From NCBI RefSeq assembly GCF_004570875.1, contig NZ_SPQK01000001.1, positions 248,001 to 312,000 on the forward strand: a DNA stretch of 64,000 nucleotides, in the 5' to 3' direction. Source of the stretch: Blastococcus sp. CT_GayMR16. GTDB lineage: Bacteria; Actinomycetota; Actinomycetes; Mycobacteriales; Geodermatophilaceae. Positions 15,628 through 25,703 of this stretch are shown here, in pieces; positions within the stretch are counted from its first letter, which is position 1; every line of letters begins with the position of its first letter. The position numbers and the translations under genes are program-made. The notes beneath the pieces were generated by a model. The model was not told where the DNA came from and searched no databases. It saw only the letters and a list, made by a program, of their open reading frames with translations.

Positions 15628-17468
15628 TTCTTGGAGGCGGTCGACTCGTTGGTGGAGAGCGCGGCGACGAACGCCTCCTGGGGGACCTCGACGCGGCCGA
15701 CCATCTTCATCCGCTTCTTGCCCTCCTTCTGCTTCTCCAGCAGCTTGCGCTTGCGGGTGATGTCACCGCCGTAGCACTTGGCGAGGACGTCCTTGCGGAT
15801 GGCGCGGACCGTCTCGCGGGCGATGACCCGGGAGCCGACGGCGGCCTGGATCGGCACCTCGAACTGCTGGCGCGGGATGAGCTCGCGGAGCTTGCCGGCC
15901 ATCAGCACCCCGTAGCTGTACGCCTTGTCCTTGTGCACGATCGCGCTGAACGCGTCGACGGCCTCGCCCTGGAGCAGGATGTCGACCTTCACCAGGGACG
16001 ACTCTTGCTCGCCGGCCTCGGCGTAGTCGAGGGAGGCGTAGCCGCGGGTGCGCGACTTCAGCGCGTCGAAGAAGTCGAAGATGATCTCGCCCAGGGGCAG
16101 CGTGTAGCGCAGTTCGACCCGGGACTCCGACAGGTAGTCCATGCCGCCGAGCTGGCCGCGGCGGCCCTGGCAGAGCTCCATGATCACGCCGGTGTAGTCA
16201 CTCGGCGCGATGATCGTGGCGTTGACGACCGGCTCGTAGATCGTGCCGATCTTCCCGGCGGGCCAGTCGCTGGGGTTGGTCACGGTGATCTCGGAGCCGT
16301 CGTCCATGATCACGCGGTAGACGACGTTGGGTGCGGTGGAGATGAGGCTGATGCCGGCCTCGCGCTCCAGCCGCTCGCGGACGATCTCCAGGTGCAGCAG
16401 GCCGAGGAACCCGACGCGGAAACCGAAGCCGAGCGCCGCTGACGTCTCCGGCTCGTAGACCAGGGCGGCGTCGTTGAGCAGCAGTTTGTCCAGGGCCTCG
16501 CGCAGCAGCGGGTACTCGCTGCCGTCGATCGGATAGAGGCCGGAGTAGACCATCGGCTTGGGGTCGCGATAGCCGCCGATCGACTCGGTCGCCGGCTTGT
16601 GCTGGAGGGTGACGGTGTCACCGACGCGGGACTGGCGGACGTCCTTCACCCCGGTGATGAAGTAGCCGACCTCGCCGACGCCGAGGCTCTCGACCGGCTT
16701 GGGCTCCGGGGAGATGACGCCGATCTCGAGCAGCTCGTGGGTCGCACCGGTGGACATCATCTTGATCTTGTCGCGGGCGGAGATCCGCCCGTCGACCACG
16801 CGGACGTAGGTGATCACGCCGCGGTAGATGTCGTAGACCGAGTCGAAGATCATCGCGCGGGCGGGGCCCTCGTCGCGCCCGCTCGGGGCGGGGATCCGGT
16901 CGACGATCAGGTCGAGCAGCTCGGGGACGCCGACGCCGGTCTTCCCGCTGACCCGGAGCACGTCGTCGGGCTCGCAGCCGATGATGTGCGCGATCTCGGC
17001 GGCGTACTTCTCGGGCTGCGCGGCCGGGAGGTCGATCTTGTTGAGCACCGGGATGATCGTGAGGTCGTTCTCCAGCGCCAGGTACAGGTTGGCCAGCGTC
17101 TGGGCCTCGATGCCCTGGGCGGCGTCGACGAGGAGGACGGCGCCCTCGCAGGCGGCCAGCGACCGGGACACCTCGTAGGTGAAGTCGACGTGGCCCGGGG
17201 TGTCGATCATGTCCAGCACGAACTCGGTGCCGGTGTGCTCGCCCGACCGCGGGGTCCAGGGCAGGCGGACGTTCTGCGCCTTGATCGTGATGCCGCGCTC
17301 ACGCTCGATGTCCATGCGGTCGAGGTACTGGGCGCGCATGTTGCGACCCTCGACGAGCCCGGTGACTTCGAGCATGCGGTCGGCCAGCGTCGACTTGCCG
17401 TGGTCGATGTGGGCGATGATGCAGAAGTTCCGGATGAGGGCCGGATCGGTGTTGGCGGGAGTCGTCAC
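15624..17468 (-). CDS. lepA: Elongation factor 4 (LepA)
   Basis: A ribosome-bound GTPase with GTPase motifs [34 protein letters not shown] and [11 protein letters not shown], and the LepA-specific C-terminal part ending [20 protein letters not shown]. The product is 614 residues if the GTG at 17468 is used; an upstream ATG would add eight unrelated residues. It faces rpsT divergently, as in many actinobacteria, with about 200 bp between. Confidence 0.97.
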   Translation of the reverse strand: MTTPANTDPALIRNFCIIAHIDHGKSTLADRMLEVTGLVEGRNMRAQYLDRMDIERERGITIKAQNVRLPWTPRSGEHTGTEFVLDMIDTPGHVDFTYEVSRSLAACEGAVLLVDAAQGIEAQTLANLYLALENDLTIIPVLNKIDLPAAQPEKYAAEIAHIIGCEPDDVLRVSGKTGVGVPELLDLIVDRIPAPSGRDEGPARAMIFDSVYDIYRGVITYVRVVDGRISARDKIKMMSTGATHELLEIGVISPEPKPVESLGVGEVGYFITGVKDVRQSRVGDTVTLQHKPATESIGGYRDPKPMVYSGLYPIDGSEYPLLREALDKLLLNDAALVYEPETSAALGFGFRVGFLGLLHLEIVRERLEREAGISLISTAPNVVYRVIMDDGSEITVTNPSDWPAGKIGTIYEPVVNATIIAPSDYTGVIMELCQGRRGQLGGMDYLSESRVELRYTLPLGEIIFDFFDALKSRTRGYASLDYAEAGEQESSLVKVDILLQGEAVDAFSAIVHKDKAYSYGVLMAGKLRELIPRQQFEVPIQAAVGSRVIARETVRAIRKDVLAKCYGGDITRKRKLLEKQKEGKKRMKMVGRVEVPQEAFVAALSTNESTASKK

Positions 17469-17550
17469 AGTGCCGCCATCGTCCCACGGCACCCGGCCGG
17501 GCCGGGCGACCGCCGGTCAGCCCGTGTGGCAGGGGTCAACTGATGGCGGG

Positions 17551-17580
17551 TTGGGGTCTGCCGATCGACGCTGGTATCTT
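17551..17580 (+). promoter_or_regulatory. Probable rpsT promoter
   Basis: TTGGGG (17551-17556), 18 bp, TATCTT (17575-17580). An inverted repeat GCAGACCG (17582-17589) / CGGTCTGC (17611-17618) follows at the expected transcription start, giving a hairpin at the very 5' end of the leader. Confidence 0.5.
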
Positions 17581-17671
17581 GGCAGACCGGTCCGCTGGCG
17601 CGGGGCCTGTCGGTCTGCGCCCGGACGCATTGTCAGAAGTACTCCCTCCTGCGAGACACCGAGGCTCACGC

Positions 17672-17932
17672 GTGGCGAACATCAAGTCCCAGATCAAGCG
17701 GATCCGCACCAACGAGAAGGCGCGCCAGCGCAACGTCGCGGTGCGCTCTGCCCTGAAGACGACGGTCCGGCGCTTCCGCACCGCCGCCGACTCCGGGGAC
17801 GCCGCTGCCGCGACGGCCGCTCTCGAGGCCGCCAGCAAGGCCCTCGACAAGGCCGCCAGCAAGGGCGTCATCCACAAGAACCAGGCCGCCAACCGCAAGT
17901 CGGGCATGGCCAAGCAGGTCGCCAGCCTCTGA
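17672..17932 (+). CDS. rpsT: 30S ribosomal protein S20
   Basis: An 86-residue basic protein starting [20 protein letters not shown] with the typical S20 C terminus [20 protein letters not shown]. It binds 16S rRNA early in 30S assembly. GTG at 17672 is the start; the frame stays open upstream but that part is not conserved. The leader is about 85 nt and starts with a hairpin. A strong hairpin follows the gene at 17996. Confidence 0.97.
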   Translation: MANIKSQIKRIRTNEKARQRNVAVRSALKTTVRRFRTAADSGDAAAATAALEAASKALDKAASKGVIHKNQAANRKSGMAKQVASL

Positions 17933-17995
17933 GGCTGAGCCGGCCACTGAGGCCGGCACGCCGCGTCCCGGACGCGGCACCCAACGTGTGGTGCC

Positions 17996-18031
17996 GAACG
18001 AGCCCCTCCCCTCGCGGGACGGGGCTCGTTC
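17996..18031. terminator. Hairpin between convergent rpsT and holA
   Basis: GAACGAGCCCC (17996-18006) pairs perfectly with GGGGCTCGTTC (18021-18031), 11 bp. There is no U tract on either side. Its place between two converging genes suggests a bidirectional terminator. Confidence 0.7.
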
Positions 18032-18081
18032 CGCGTTCTGGGTAGTCCCGGGACCAGGCGCCCGGGCTCCAGCGCAGGGGG

Positions 18082-19083
18082 TCAGCGCCCGGCGGATGCC
18101 CGTCCGCGGCCCGTCTCGGCGCGGATCGTGACGATCCGGCGGACCGCACGCTCCAGCGCGTAGTCCGCGCTGGCCGCGGCACCCTTGACGTCGGCGTTGA
18201 GCTCGGCGGCCACGCCGATCGCCTGCTGCAGCCCGTCGATGCTCCAGCCTCGTGACTGCGCCTGGGCCTTCTTCACCTTCCACGGCGGCAGCTTGAGGAT
18301 CCGGGCGAGCTCGCCGGGGTTGGTGGAACTGAGCGATGCGACCCGGGCGGCGGTACGGACGCCGTCGGCGATGGCGTCGGCGATCAGCACGTGCGCCACG
18401 CCGCGCTGCAGCGCCCAGCGCAGCATCTCGATCGAGCCGGCCCGGTCCCCCACGAGCACCCGCTCGGCGACGGTGAAGCCGGTGACCTCGGCCTGGCCGT
18501 GGTGGAAGCGGGCCACGGCCTCGGCGTCGACGTTCCCGCCGAAGTCGGAGACCAGCTGGCTCGCCGCGGCGGAGAGCTGGCGCAGGTCCGCACCGACGGC
18601 GTCGACCAGCGCACTGGCCGCGTCGGCGGTGATCCGGCCGCCGGCCTGGCGGACCTCGTTGCGGACGAAGCCGATGCGGTCGCCGACCGAGGTGACCTTG
18701 GGGCACTCGTCGAGCGCCGCGCCCGCCGACCGGAAGGACTTGACCAGGGCCTCGTTGCGCTTGCCCCCGAAGTGGACGATCACCAGCGTGAGATCCGGGT
18801 CAGGATCCTTGGTGTAGCTGACCAGCGCGTCTGCCAGCGCACCGGCACACTCCTGGACCCCGGTGACGACGACCAGCCGGTGCCCGCCGAACAGCGATGG
18901 CGCCAGCACGTCGGCCAGCTGGCCGATCGGCAGGCCCGCGGCGGCGAGCTCGTGCTCCTCGGCGTCCTCGTGGCGGGCGAAGACGGCGGCCCGGACCGCG
19001 GAGACCGCTCGGGCGCGCAGCAACTCCTCCTCCCCCATCACCACCCGGAGGTGCGAGGTGGGTTCCACGGGGGTCGCCGACAC
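18082..19083 (-). CDS. holA: DNA polymerase III subunit delta
   Basis: HolA opens the sliding clamp as part of the clamp loader. The 333-residue protein has the family pattern: HLRVVMGEEELLRARAVSA at the start, GGHRLVVVTG and LVIVHFGGKRNEALVKSF in the N-terminal AAA-like domain, and ARILKLPPWKVKKAQAQS in the C-terminal collar domain. The Walker motifs are absent, as normal for delta. It lies downstream of comEC with 12 bp between, as in Mycobacterium and Streptomyces. Confidence 0.95.
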   Translation of the reverse strand: MSATPVEPTSHLRVVMGEEELLRARAVSAVRAAVFARHEDAEEHELAAAGLPIGQLADVLAPSLFGGHRLVVVTGVQECAGALADALVSYTKDPDPDLTLVIVHFGGKRNEALVKSFRSAGAALDECPKVTSVGDRIGFVRNEVRQAGGRITADAASALVDAVGADLRQLSAAASQLVSDFGGNVDAEAVARFHHGQAEVTGFTVAERVLVGDRAGSIEMLRWALQRGVAHVLIADAIADGVRTAARVASLSSTNPGELARILKLPPWKVKKAQAQSRGWSIDGLQQAIGVAAELNADVKGAAASADYALERAVRRIVTIRAETGRGRASAGR

Positions 19084-19095
19084 ACCGCCATGGTG

Positions 19096-21543
19096 TCACG
19101 GGGGCACGACACTCCGACCGCGACGACGGGGGGCTCGGGTGGCCGCCGGCGCGGGCGTGGTCCCCGTCTGCAGGCGCTCCGCCGCCGCGACCGACGGCCC
19201 CCCGCGGACAGCCACACCCCAGGACCGGGCTGACCCCACGACAGCCAGGTCGCCCTCCCGGTCGGTCCGGTGCACGCGCATCCCGTCCCGCACGAGCGCG
19301 GTGAGCGTCCGCGCGGTGGGATGGCCGTACGTGTTGTCCGCACCCACCGAGACGAGGGCGACGCGGGCTCCGCTGGCGGCAAGGAACGCCGGATCGGCGT
19401 CGGCGCTGCCGTGGTGCGGCACCTTCAGCACGTCGGCCCGAAGGTCGATCCCGCTCGACACGATCCGTGACTCCGCCTCGGCTCCGAGATCGCCGGTCAG
19501 CAGGATGCGCACGCCGCGCACGGTCACCCGGGCCACCATCGAGAGGTCGTTGGGTGCCGCCGAGGCCGTGGCCCGCGCCGGGTCCGGCGCCAGCACCTCG
19601 ATCGCGACGCCGTCCACCGTGCGCCGGTCCCCTGGCACGAGAACAGCTCGCTCGCCGGCTTCCCGCTGGACGAGCCGGTCGAGGGCGGCGGCCCGGTCGT
19701 CGGTCGCCGACAACGTCGCGGTCGCGACCACACCGACGTCGCGGCCGGTCAGGGCGCCGGCCAGGCCACCCACATGGTCGGCGTCCAGGTGGGACAGCAG
19801 CACCAGCGGCAGCGAGTCGATGCCCAACCGGTCCAGGCATCGGTCGACCGCCCCGACCTCGGGGCCGCTGTCGACGAGGACCCCTGCCCCGGGTCCGGCC
19901 GGCAGCACGAGCGCGTCGCCCTGCCCGACGTCGCAGGCGACGGCCACCGTGTCCTGCGGCGGCCAGCCCCGCACCGTCTGCCGGAGCGGCCAGCCGAGCA
20001 CGACGAGTCCGACCACGGCCGCCAGCGCCAGCAGGCGCAGCCGTGGGAACCGCCAGAGGCACCAGGTGCCGCCGAGGAGCAGGACGGCCAGGACCACGGC
20101 GCCCCTGCTCCCGGCAGGCCACCCCGTCGCCGCGTCCGGCACCGCCGCCGCACGCTCGGCCACCAGCACCAGCCAGCGGACCGGCCATCCCGCGAGCCAG
20201 ACGAGTACATCGGCCAGCGGAGGGACGGGAACGCTCACGACCACGGCGAGGAGGCCGACGACCGTGGCCGGCGCGACCGCTGGGGCAGCGAGCAGGTTGG
20301 CCGGCAGGGAGACCAGGCTGACCGTGCCGGAGAGACCGGCGACGATCGGGGCCGTCGCCAGGCCCGCCGCGGCGCTGACCGTCAGGGCATCGGCGAGGAG
20401 CCGTGGCCAGCCCCGCTCGCGGAGCCGACGCGACCAGCCCGGCGCCAGCAGGACGATCGCGGCGGTGGCCACGACCGACAGGGCGAAGCCGGCGTCGCGG
20501 GCGAGGCCAGGATCGTGGAGCAGCAGCACGCAGACGGCGGCGCCCAGGGCAGGGATCGCCGCCCTCGATCGCCCCGAGGCGAGCGCGAGCAGGGTGACCG
20601 CTCCCATGGCGGCCGCGCGGACGACGCTGGGACTGGGGCCGGCGAGGACGACGAACCCCACGAGCCCGAGCCCCGCGACGACGGCCTGCACCCGTCGGCG
20701 CACGGCGCGACGCCGCAGCGGCCAGAGCAGACCGGTGAGCACGATGGCGACGTTCGCGCCGGATACGGCAGTGAGATGCGTCAGGCCGGCCCGCCGGAAG
20801 TCCTCGCTGAGCACCGGGTCCATGGCCCGGGTGTCGCCGACGACCAGGCCCGGCAGCAGTCCGGCCGCCGGCGGATCGAGTACCCGGGCCGCTGAGGCAG
20901 CGAGCCCATCGCGGAGGGATCCGGCTACTCGCTGCACAGCGCCCGCCGAGGCGACCGGCGCGGGCGGTCCCCGGGCGGAGACGACAGCGACGACATTGTC
21001 CCCGGCCCGGGGCAGCGATACGCCCAGGCGGGCCCGGACCCCCTGGCCGGGGAGCAGGTCGCCCCACCCCGCGCCCGCCGCGAACAGCAGCACGCGGTCG
21101 TCGAGGCGATGGGTGCGCTGCGCCTCCATCAGCCCGGTGACCGTGGCGTCGGCGATCACCCGTGGTTCTCCGGCGCCGGCCAACCGGTGGGGAGCGCTGT
21201 CCAGGTGAAGAACGGCGGTCACCGTGCGACCCGCCTCGGCGACCGCCCTCAGGGGCGAGGCCTCCCGCGCAGCCCCACGCACCGCGGCCGTCGCCGCGGT
21301 GACCGCGAGCGCGGCGAGGATGCCCAGGACGACGGCGGCGACGGCTCCGGACCGCCGCGTGGTGGCGATGGCCACTCCGACCGCGACCGCACCCCCGGCA
21401 CTCGCGGTGAGCGCGCCAGGCGACAGGTAGGGCGCCAGGAGACATCCGACCCACACCGTCAGGGCAGCGGGAACGAGGCGAAGGTCGACCCAGGTCCACC
21501 GGGACCCCGACCGGTGCCGGTACCGGACGGCAGCGGAGCTCAC
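19096..21543 (-). CDS. comEC: ComEC/Rec2-type DNA uptake channel protein
   Basis: An 815-residue polytopic membrane protein. After N-terminal helices comes the competence core with LTHLTAVSGANVAIVLTGLL and GPSPSVVRAAAMGAVTLLA, then more membrane helices, then a C-terminal metallo-beta-lactamase-like domain (VACDVGQGDALVL, LSHLDADHVGGL, KVPHHGSADADP). The GTG start at 21543 overlaps the comEA stop in GTGA. Natural transformation is not proven in this lineage; the genes are conserved across actinobacteria. Confidence 0.93.
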   Translation of the reverse strand: MSSAAVRYRHRSGSRWTWVDLRLVPAALTVWVGCLLAPYLSPGALTASAGGAVAVGVAIATTRRSGAVAAVVLGILAALAVTAATAAVRGAAREASPLRAVAEAGRTVTAVLHLDSAPHRLAGAGEPRVIADATVTGLMEAQRTHRLDDRVLLFAAGAGWGDLLPGQGVRARLGVSLPRAGDNVVAVVSARGPPAPVASAGAVQRVAGSLRDGLAASAARVLDPPAAGLLPGLVVGDTRAMDPVLSEDFRRAGLTHLTAVSGANVAIVLTGLLWPLRRRAVRRRVQAVVAGLGLVGFVVLAGPSPSVVRAAAMGAVTLLALASGRSRAAIPALGAAVCVLLLHDPGLARDAGFALSVVATAAIVLLAPGWSRRLRERGWPRLLADALTVSAAAGLATAPIVAGLSGTVSLVSLPANLLAAPAVAPATVVGLLAVVVSVPVPPLADVLVWLAGWPVRWLVLVAERAAAVPDAATGWPAGSRGAVVLAVLLLGGTWCLWRFPRLRLLALAAVVGLVVLGWPLRQTVRGWPPQDTVAVACDVGQGDALVLPAGPGAGVLVDSGPEVGAVDRCLDRLGIDSLPLVLLSHLDADHVGGLAGALTGRDVGVVATATLSATDDRAAALDRLVQREAGERAVLVPGDRRTVDGVAIEVLAPDPARATASAAPNDLSMVARVTVRGVRILLTGDLGAEAESRIVSSGIDLRADVLKVPHHGSADADPAFLAASGARVALVSVGADNTYGHPTARTLTALVRDGMRVHRTDREGDLAVVGSARSWGVAVRGGPSVAAAERLQTGTTPAPAATRAPRRRGRSVVPP

Positions 21544-22385
21544 ACGGTCACCAGGTCGGCCAATTCCGCGGCGCGGGCCGGACCGATGCCCGGCACGTCG
21601 TCCAGTTCGTCGACGCTGGTGAACGGGCTCTGTTTCCGGTGGTCCACGATGCGTTGCGCCAGCACGGGCCCCACGCCGGGCAGGGCGTCGAGCTCGGCCA
21701 CGCCGGCCGTGTTGAGGTTCACCGGGCCTGCAGGCGCAGCCGCGGACCCGGCGGGGTCCGTTACGTCCACCGCGCCTCCTGGGACGCCGACCACGATCTG
21801 CTGGCCGTCGGAGACCACGGCCGCGAGGTTGACCGACGCCGGATCGGCGTCGGGCAGCAGCCCTCCGGCCGCCTCGACCGCCTCGGCCACGCGCGCTCCG
21901 GACGGCAGCGTGACCAACCCCGGCCGCGCCACGGTCCCCACCACCGACACGACCACCACGGCGGACGTCTCGGCGACCTCGCCCACCGGCGACTGGGCGG
22001 GACCGGTCGTCAGAGCCGCACTCCCGGCGGGGAGCACCGGAGCGGGCTCGACCGAGGGACGGTGCAGCCAGGTCCAGCCGATCAGCAGCAGCGCCGCGAC
22101 GACCCCGGCGGCCCACAGGGAACGGGCGCCCAGCCGTCCGGGATCCCAGCGGGCGGTGCGATCCGGGGCACGGTGGCGCCCGAGTCCCGCGGGGACTCCG
22201 TCGTCGGACACCAGCTCGTCCACCGGGACGGTGGCTGTCCGGTCCTCCCAACCCTCGGCATCGGGGTCGTCGAAAGGGTCGTCGTCCGGCACCCAGCCGC
22301 GGGCCCGATCGCGGTCCTCGAGCAGGGCCCGGAGGCGAGCGCGGATGACATCGGCGTCGTCGCCGCGGCGGGAGGGAAGGCGCAC
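21540..22385 (-). CDS. comEA: ComEA-type helix-hairpin-helix DNA-binding protein
   Basis: A 281-residue protein. An acidic cytoplasmic N terminus is followed by one membrane helix (about residues 88-107), a low-complexity linker, an SLBB-like region (VVVVSVVGTVARPGLVTLPSG) and a C-terminal double helix-hairpin-helix: VNLNTAGVAELDALPGVGPV and VDELDDVPGIGPARAAELADL. It presents DNA to ComEC outside the membrane. Start GTG at 22385, with TAGCGT 7 nt upstream. Confidence 0.93.
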   Translation of the reverse strand: MRLPSRRGDDADVIRARLRALLEDRDRARGWVPDDDPFDDPDAEGWEDRTATVPVDELVSDDGVPAGLGRHRAPDRTARWDPGRLGARSLWAAGVVAALLLIGWTWLHRPSVEPAPVLPAGSAALTTGPAQSPVGEVAETSAVVVVSVVGTVARPGLVTLPSGARVAEAVEAAGGLLPDADPASVNLAAVVSDGQQIVVGVPGGAVDVTDPAGSAAAPAGPVNLNTAGVAELDALPGVGPVLAQRIVDHRKQSPFTSVDELDDVPGIGPARAAELADLVTV

Positions 22386-22392
22386 CGGTCGG

Positions 22393-22398
22393 ACGCTA
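22393..22398 (-). promoter_or_regulatory. Probable -10 box of comEA
   Basis: TAGCGT on the minus strand, 7 nt before the GTG start. Suggests a leaderless comEA-comEC(-holA) transcript. Confidence 0.45.
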
Positions 22399-22526
22399 GG
22401 GAGGCTGCTCCCTGAGTGGTGGCCGCCGGAATCATCTGTGGATCCGACCGCTGTCTGTGGACGGCGGGAGGCACCGAAGGGGCTTTCAGCGGCAGCGTGT
22501 CGCCCATGCTCCGCTCGATCGCCTGC

Positions 22527-23417
22527 TCACTCGGCCGCTGTCCGGCCGTCCTGCTCGTCGTCCGGCTCCTGCCAGAACGGAGCGATGACGACGCCGACCG
22601 CGCCGGGTCCGACGTGGGCGCCGATCGCCGCGCCGAGCTCGCTGACGTGCAGTTCCCGCAGGGCGGGCAGCCGCTCCCGCAGTTCCGCGGCCAGCCGCTC
22701 GGCCCGTTCGCCGGCGGCGAGGTGGTGCACCGCGACCGAGACGGGCCCCTCACCAGCGGCCTCCACCGCCCGCTGGACGAGTCGGTTGAGCGCGCGGGCG
22801 GACGTGCGGACCTTCTCCAGCGGGACCACCCGCCCGTCCTTCACGTGCAGGACGGGTTTGACTGCCAACGCAGACCCGAGGACGGCAGCAGCCGCCCCGA
22901 TCCGGCCGCCCTGGCGCAGGTGCTCGAGGGTGTCGACGACGAAGTACGTGGTCGTCTCCGCGGCGGTCCGCCGGGCGGTCCGGGCGACCTCCTCGGCGTC
23001 GGCGCCGGCCGCGGCGGAACGGGCCGCGGCGAGGACCGCGAAGCCGCATCCCATGGCCGCGGACCGGGAGTCGACGACGGTCACGATGTGCTCGCCGACC
23101 TGCGACGCTGCCAGTCGCGCAGCGTCCGAGGTGCTCGACAGCTCGGCCGAGAGATGGATGGAGACGATCCGATCGGCGCCCGACGCGAGCGCGTGCCGGT
23201 ACGCGGCGACGAAATCACCGGGGGTCGGCCGGGACGTGGACACCGTCTGGCCACGGACGGCCAGGGTGCGAGCGACGTCCTCGGGTCCGATGTCGAAGCC
23301 CTCGCGCCCGGAGCGGCCGGGCAGGACGACGTAGAGGGGCACAACGTGGATGCCGTATCCCTCGATGAGCTCGGCGGGCAGGTATGCCGTCGAATCGGTG
23401 ACGACGGCTACGGACAC
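22527..23417 (-). CDS. DegV family fatty-acid-binding protein
   Basis: A 296-residue DegV protein (FakB-like), a family that binds a fatty acid for phosphorylation by FakA. The start AVVTDSTAYLPAELIEGYGI and the SRPTPGDFVAAYRHA and IVSIHLSAELSSTSDAARLAA segments are the family signature. No FakA-like kinase is next to it. GTG start with TAGCCT 6 nt before it. Same place in the gene order as in M. tuberculosis (between comEA and gpgP). Confidence 0.92.
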   Translation of the reverse strand: MSVAVVTDSTAYLPAELIEGYGIHVVPLYVVLPGRSGREGFDIGPEDVARTLAVRGQTVSTSRPTPGDFVAAYRHALASGADRIVSIHLSAELSSTSDAARLAASQVGEHIVTVVDSRSAAMGCGFAVLAAARSAAAGADAEEVARTARRTAAETTTYFVVDTLEHLRQGGRIGAAAAVLGSALAVKPVLHVKDGRVVPLEKVRTSARALNRLVQRAVEAAGEGPVSVAVHHLAAGERAERLAAELRERLPALRELHVSELGAAIGAHVGPGAVGVVIAPFWQEPDDEQDGRTAAE

Positions 23418-23423
23418 CCGGCG

Positions 23424-23429
23424 AGGCTA
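23424..23429 (-). promoter_or_regulatory. Probable -10 box of the DegV gene
   Basis: TAGCCT on the minus strand, 6 nt before the GTG start at 23417. Confidence 0.45.
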
Positions 23430-23496
23430 GCCCGCTGGCTGCCCGCTCCAGCGCGGGCGCACGGCACGGATCCGCCGACCGTCAGTGGCGTCGGGT

Positions 23497-24237
23497 TCAG
23501 CGCATCGCGTCGGCGTCGGTCACCGGCGGCTCGTCACCGCTGGGCGGGGACGGCGGAGCGGGCGCCGCCCCGCGCCGGGCCACTCCCTCGGTGCTGCTGC
23601 CGGGCGACGGGGGCACAGAACTGTTGTGCCGGACGAGCCGCCAGCGGTCGCCCTGCAGGACGAGCTCGCTCCACGCGCAGTTGCCCAGCGGGCCGAGCAC
23701 CCGACGATGATCGAAGTCGATCTCGAGCAACCGCTCCATGAGCCGACCGGCGGTGCCGCCATGGGTGACGACGACAGCCGCTCGCGCGGGCGGGAGATCG
23801 GCCAGCGCCGCGACCGCCCGTTCGGCGACCTCGGCGGGGTCCTCCCCGCCGCGCCCCCGGACGGGGCGGCCCGCCATCCAGTCGGCGAACTGATCGGGGT
23901 ATCGCTCGGCCACCTCGTCACGCGTGAGCCCCTCCCAGGAGCCCATCCCGTGCTCACGGAGCCGGGCGTCCAGCCGGAGCGGCCCACCGAGCAGTGCGAT
24001 GAGCGTCGCGGCGGTGTCGGCCGCCCGGCTGAGGTCGCTGGAGACCACCACGGTCTCCTCCGGGGGCAGCCCGCCGGCCAGGAGTTGCGGAGCAGCGAGG
24101 CCCGCCTGGTTCCGGCCGACCTCGTCGAGCGGGGGGTCGAGCTGGCCCTGGAAGCGACCGGTGGCGTTCCACTCCGTGCGGCCGTGCCGCCAGAGCACCA
24201 GCCGCGGGACCGGCAGCACGGGGAGCGCGGAACTCAC
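23497..24237 (-). CDS. gpgP: Histidine phosphatase, glucosyl-3-phosphoglycerate phosphatase type
   Basis: A 246-residue phosphoglycerate-mutase-fold protein. LWRHGRTEWNATGRFQGQLD carries the catalytic Arg17-His18-Gly19, SSDLSRAADTA the second arginine, and VVVTHGGTAGRLME the second histidine. In M. tuberculosis the gene in this place (Rv2419c, next to rsfS and nadD) makes GpgP, which completes glucosylglycerate for methylglucose lipopolysaccharide. Position supports that name; sequence alone shows only the phosphatase class. The last 40 residues are low-complexity and disordered. The start overlaps the rsfS stop by 4 bp. Confidence 0.85.
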   Translation of the reverse strand: MSSALPVLPVPRLVLWRHGRTEWNATGRFQGQLDPPLDEVGRNQAGLAAPQLLAGGLPPEETVVVSSDLSRAADTAATLIALLGGPLRLDARLREHGMGSWEGLTRDEVAERYPDQFADWMAGRPVRGRGGEDPAEVAERAVAALADLPPARAAVVVTHGGTAGRLMERLLEIDFDHRRVLGPLGNCAWSELVLQGDRWRLVRHNSSVPPSPGSSTEGVARRGAAPAPPSPPSGDEPPVTDADAMR

Positions 24238-24710
24238 CGGCCGGTCGTGTCCCCACCGGAGGCGGCACCGTCAGCCGACGTGGGGACCGGCTGCGCGGCG
24301 CCACTGCCGTCGTCCGCCGACGGGGTGCCGGTCGCGGTCCGCTCCTGCACGGCGCGGTCGGTGAACGGAATGGTCGGGCAGTCCTTCCACAGCCGCTCGA
24401 GGGCGTAGTAGGCCCGCTCCTCCGCGTGCTGGACGTGCACGACGACATCGATGAAGTCCAGCAGCACCCAGCGCGACTCGGCGACGCCCTCGCGGCGCAC
24501 CGGCTTGATGCCGTGCTCGCGCAGGCGCTCCTCGACGGCGTCCACGATCGACTGCACCTGGCGCTCGTTGGGCGCCGAGGCGAGGACGAACGCGTCGGTG
24601 ATCGCCAGCCGATCGCTGACGTCGACGATGGAGACATCGGTGGCGAGCTTGTCCGCAGCCGCCTGAGCGGCGAGTAGCGCGGTGTCCCGCGCCTCGGCCG
24701 AGGCGGTCAT
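24234..24710 (-). CDS. rsfS: Ribosome silencing factor RsfS
   Basis: A 158-residue protein with the RsfS/DUF143 core: [37 protein letters not shown] and [20 protein letters not shown]. RsfS binds L14 and blocks subunit joining when nutrients are low. The C-terminal 40 residues are a Ser/Pro/Gly-rich tail not found in the short bacterial forms. ATG at 24710 overlaps the nadD stop in ATGA. Part of nadD-rsfS-gpgP. Confidence 0.94.
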   Translation of the reverse strand: MTASAEARDTALLAAQAAADKLATDVSIVDVSDRLAITDAFVLASAPNERQVQSIVDAVEERLREHGIKPVRREGVAESRWVLLDFIDVVVHVQHAEERAYYALERLWKDCPTIPFTDRAVQERTATGTPSADDGSGAAQPVPTSADGAASGGDTTGR

Positions 24711-25414
24711 CGGGGTACCTCCTGGTAGTGGGTGTCGGGAGTGGAGGGCGGCGGTTGCCCGTCGCCCGGGGAGGAACCGGGAGTGCCCGGGGCGGCCTCG
24801 CGGCCGCCGGGCACGAGCCGGCGCGGCTCCCCGCGGTAGAGGCCGCGCTTCTCGATGTACTGCACCACGCCGTCGGGGACGAGGTACCAGACCGGCATCC
24901 CCCTGCCCACGCGTTCCCGGCAGTCGGTCGAGCTGATCGCCAGCGCGGGAACCTCGACCAGGCTTACCACGCCCTCGGGCAGGTGCGCGTCGGCGAGGTG
25001 GAAGCCGGGGCGCGTCACGCCGATGAAGTGCGCCAGGTCGAACAGCTGCTGGTTGTCGCGCCAGCTCACGATCTGGGCCAGTGCGTCGGCGCCGGTGATG
25101 AAGAACAACTCCGCGTCCGGTCGCAGCTTCCGCAGGTCGTTCAGGGTGTCGATCGTGTACGTGGGACCACCGCGGTCGACGTCCACCCGGCTCACCGTGA
25201 ACCGCGGATTGGAGGCCGTCGCGATGACCGTCATGAGGTAGCGGTCCTCCGGCGGGCTGACCTCGCGCTCGGTCTTCTGCCACGGCTCACCGGTCGGCAC
25301 GAACACGACCTCGTCCAGTCCGAACAGTCCCGCGACCTCGCTGGCAGCGACGAGGTGGCCATGGTGGATGGGGTCGAACGTTCCACCCATGATCCCGACT
25401 CGGCCACCTGCCAC
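24707..25414 (-). CDS. nadD: Nicotinate-nucleotide adenylyltransferase
   Basis: NadD makes nicotinate adenine dinucleotide from NaMN and ATP. The 235-residue product has the nucleotidyltransferase signature [18 protein letters not shown] near the start and [13 protein letters not shown] near residue 170. A proline/glycine-rich tail follows the catalytic core. First gene of the coupled nadD-rsfS-gpgP unit. GTG start at 25414 with TAGGCT 6 nt before it. Confidence 0.95.
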   Translation of the reverse strand: MAGGRVGIMGGTFDPIHHGHLVAASEVAGLFGLDEVVFVPTGEPWQKTEREVSPPEDRYLMTVIATASNPRFTVSRVDVDRGGPTYTIDTLNDLRKLRPDAELFFITGADALAQIVSWRDNQQLFDLAHFIGVTRPGFHLADAHLPEGVVSLVEVPALAISSTDCRERVGRGMPVWYLVPDGVVQYIEKRGLYRGEPRRLVPGGREAAPGTPGSSPGDGQPPPSTPDTHYQEVPR

Positions 25415-25420
25415 CGAACG

Positions 25421-25426
25421 AGCCTA
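25421..25426 (-). promoter_or_regulatory. Probable -10 box of nadD
   Basis: TAGGCT on the minus strand, 6 nt before the GTG start at 25414, so nadD is probably leaderless. Confidence 0.5.
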
Positions 25427-25703
25427 TCCGGGGCCACGGGAGACGGCCCCAGAGGACCAGCCCTGGCCGGCGAACCCGCGGGCACCGACCCGGAGGCCGG
25501 TGCCCGGCGGACCGCCGCGACCGGCTCCCCCGTGCAAGCCGGTCGCATTCCAGCCGCGACGTTGCGGATGGACGGTGCCGGGCCGTGGACGACGTCGGCA
25601 CCGCGCTGATAAACGGCTGAGCTGCGATTGGGTTACGGCCCCGGCCGAAACCGGTTGTGGGCGTCGACACACGGCCGGGACCATCGCTCGGACGCACGGC
25701 AGC

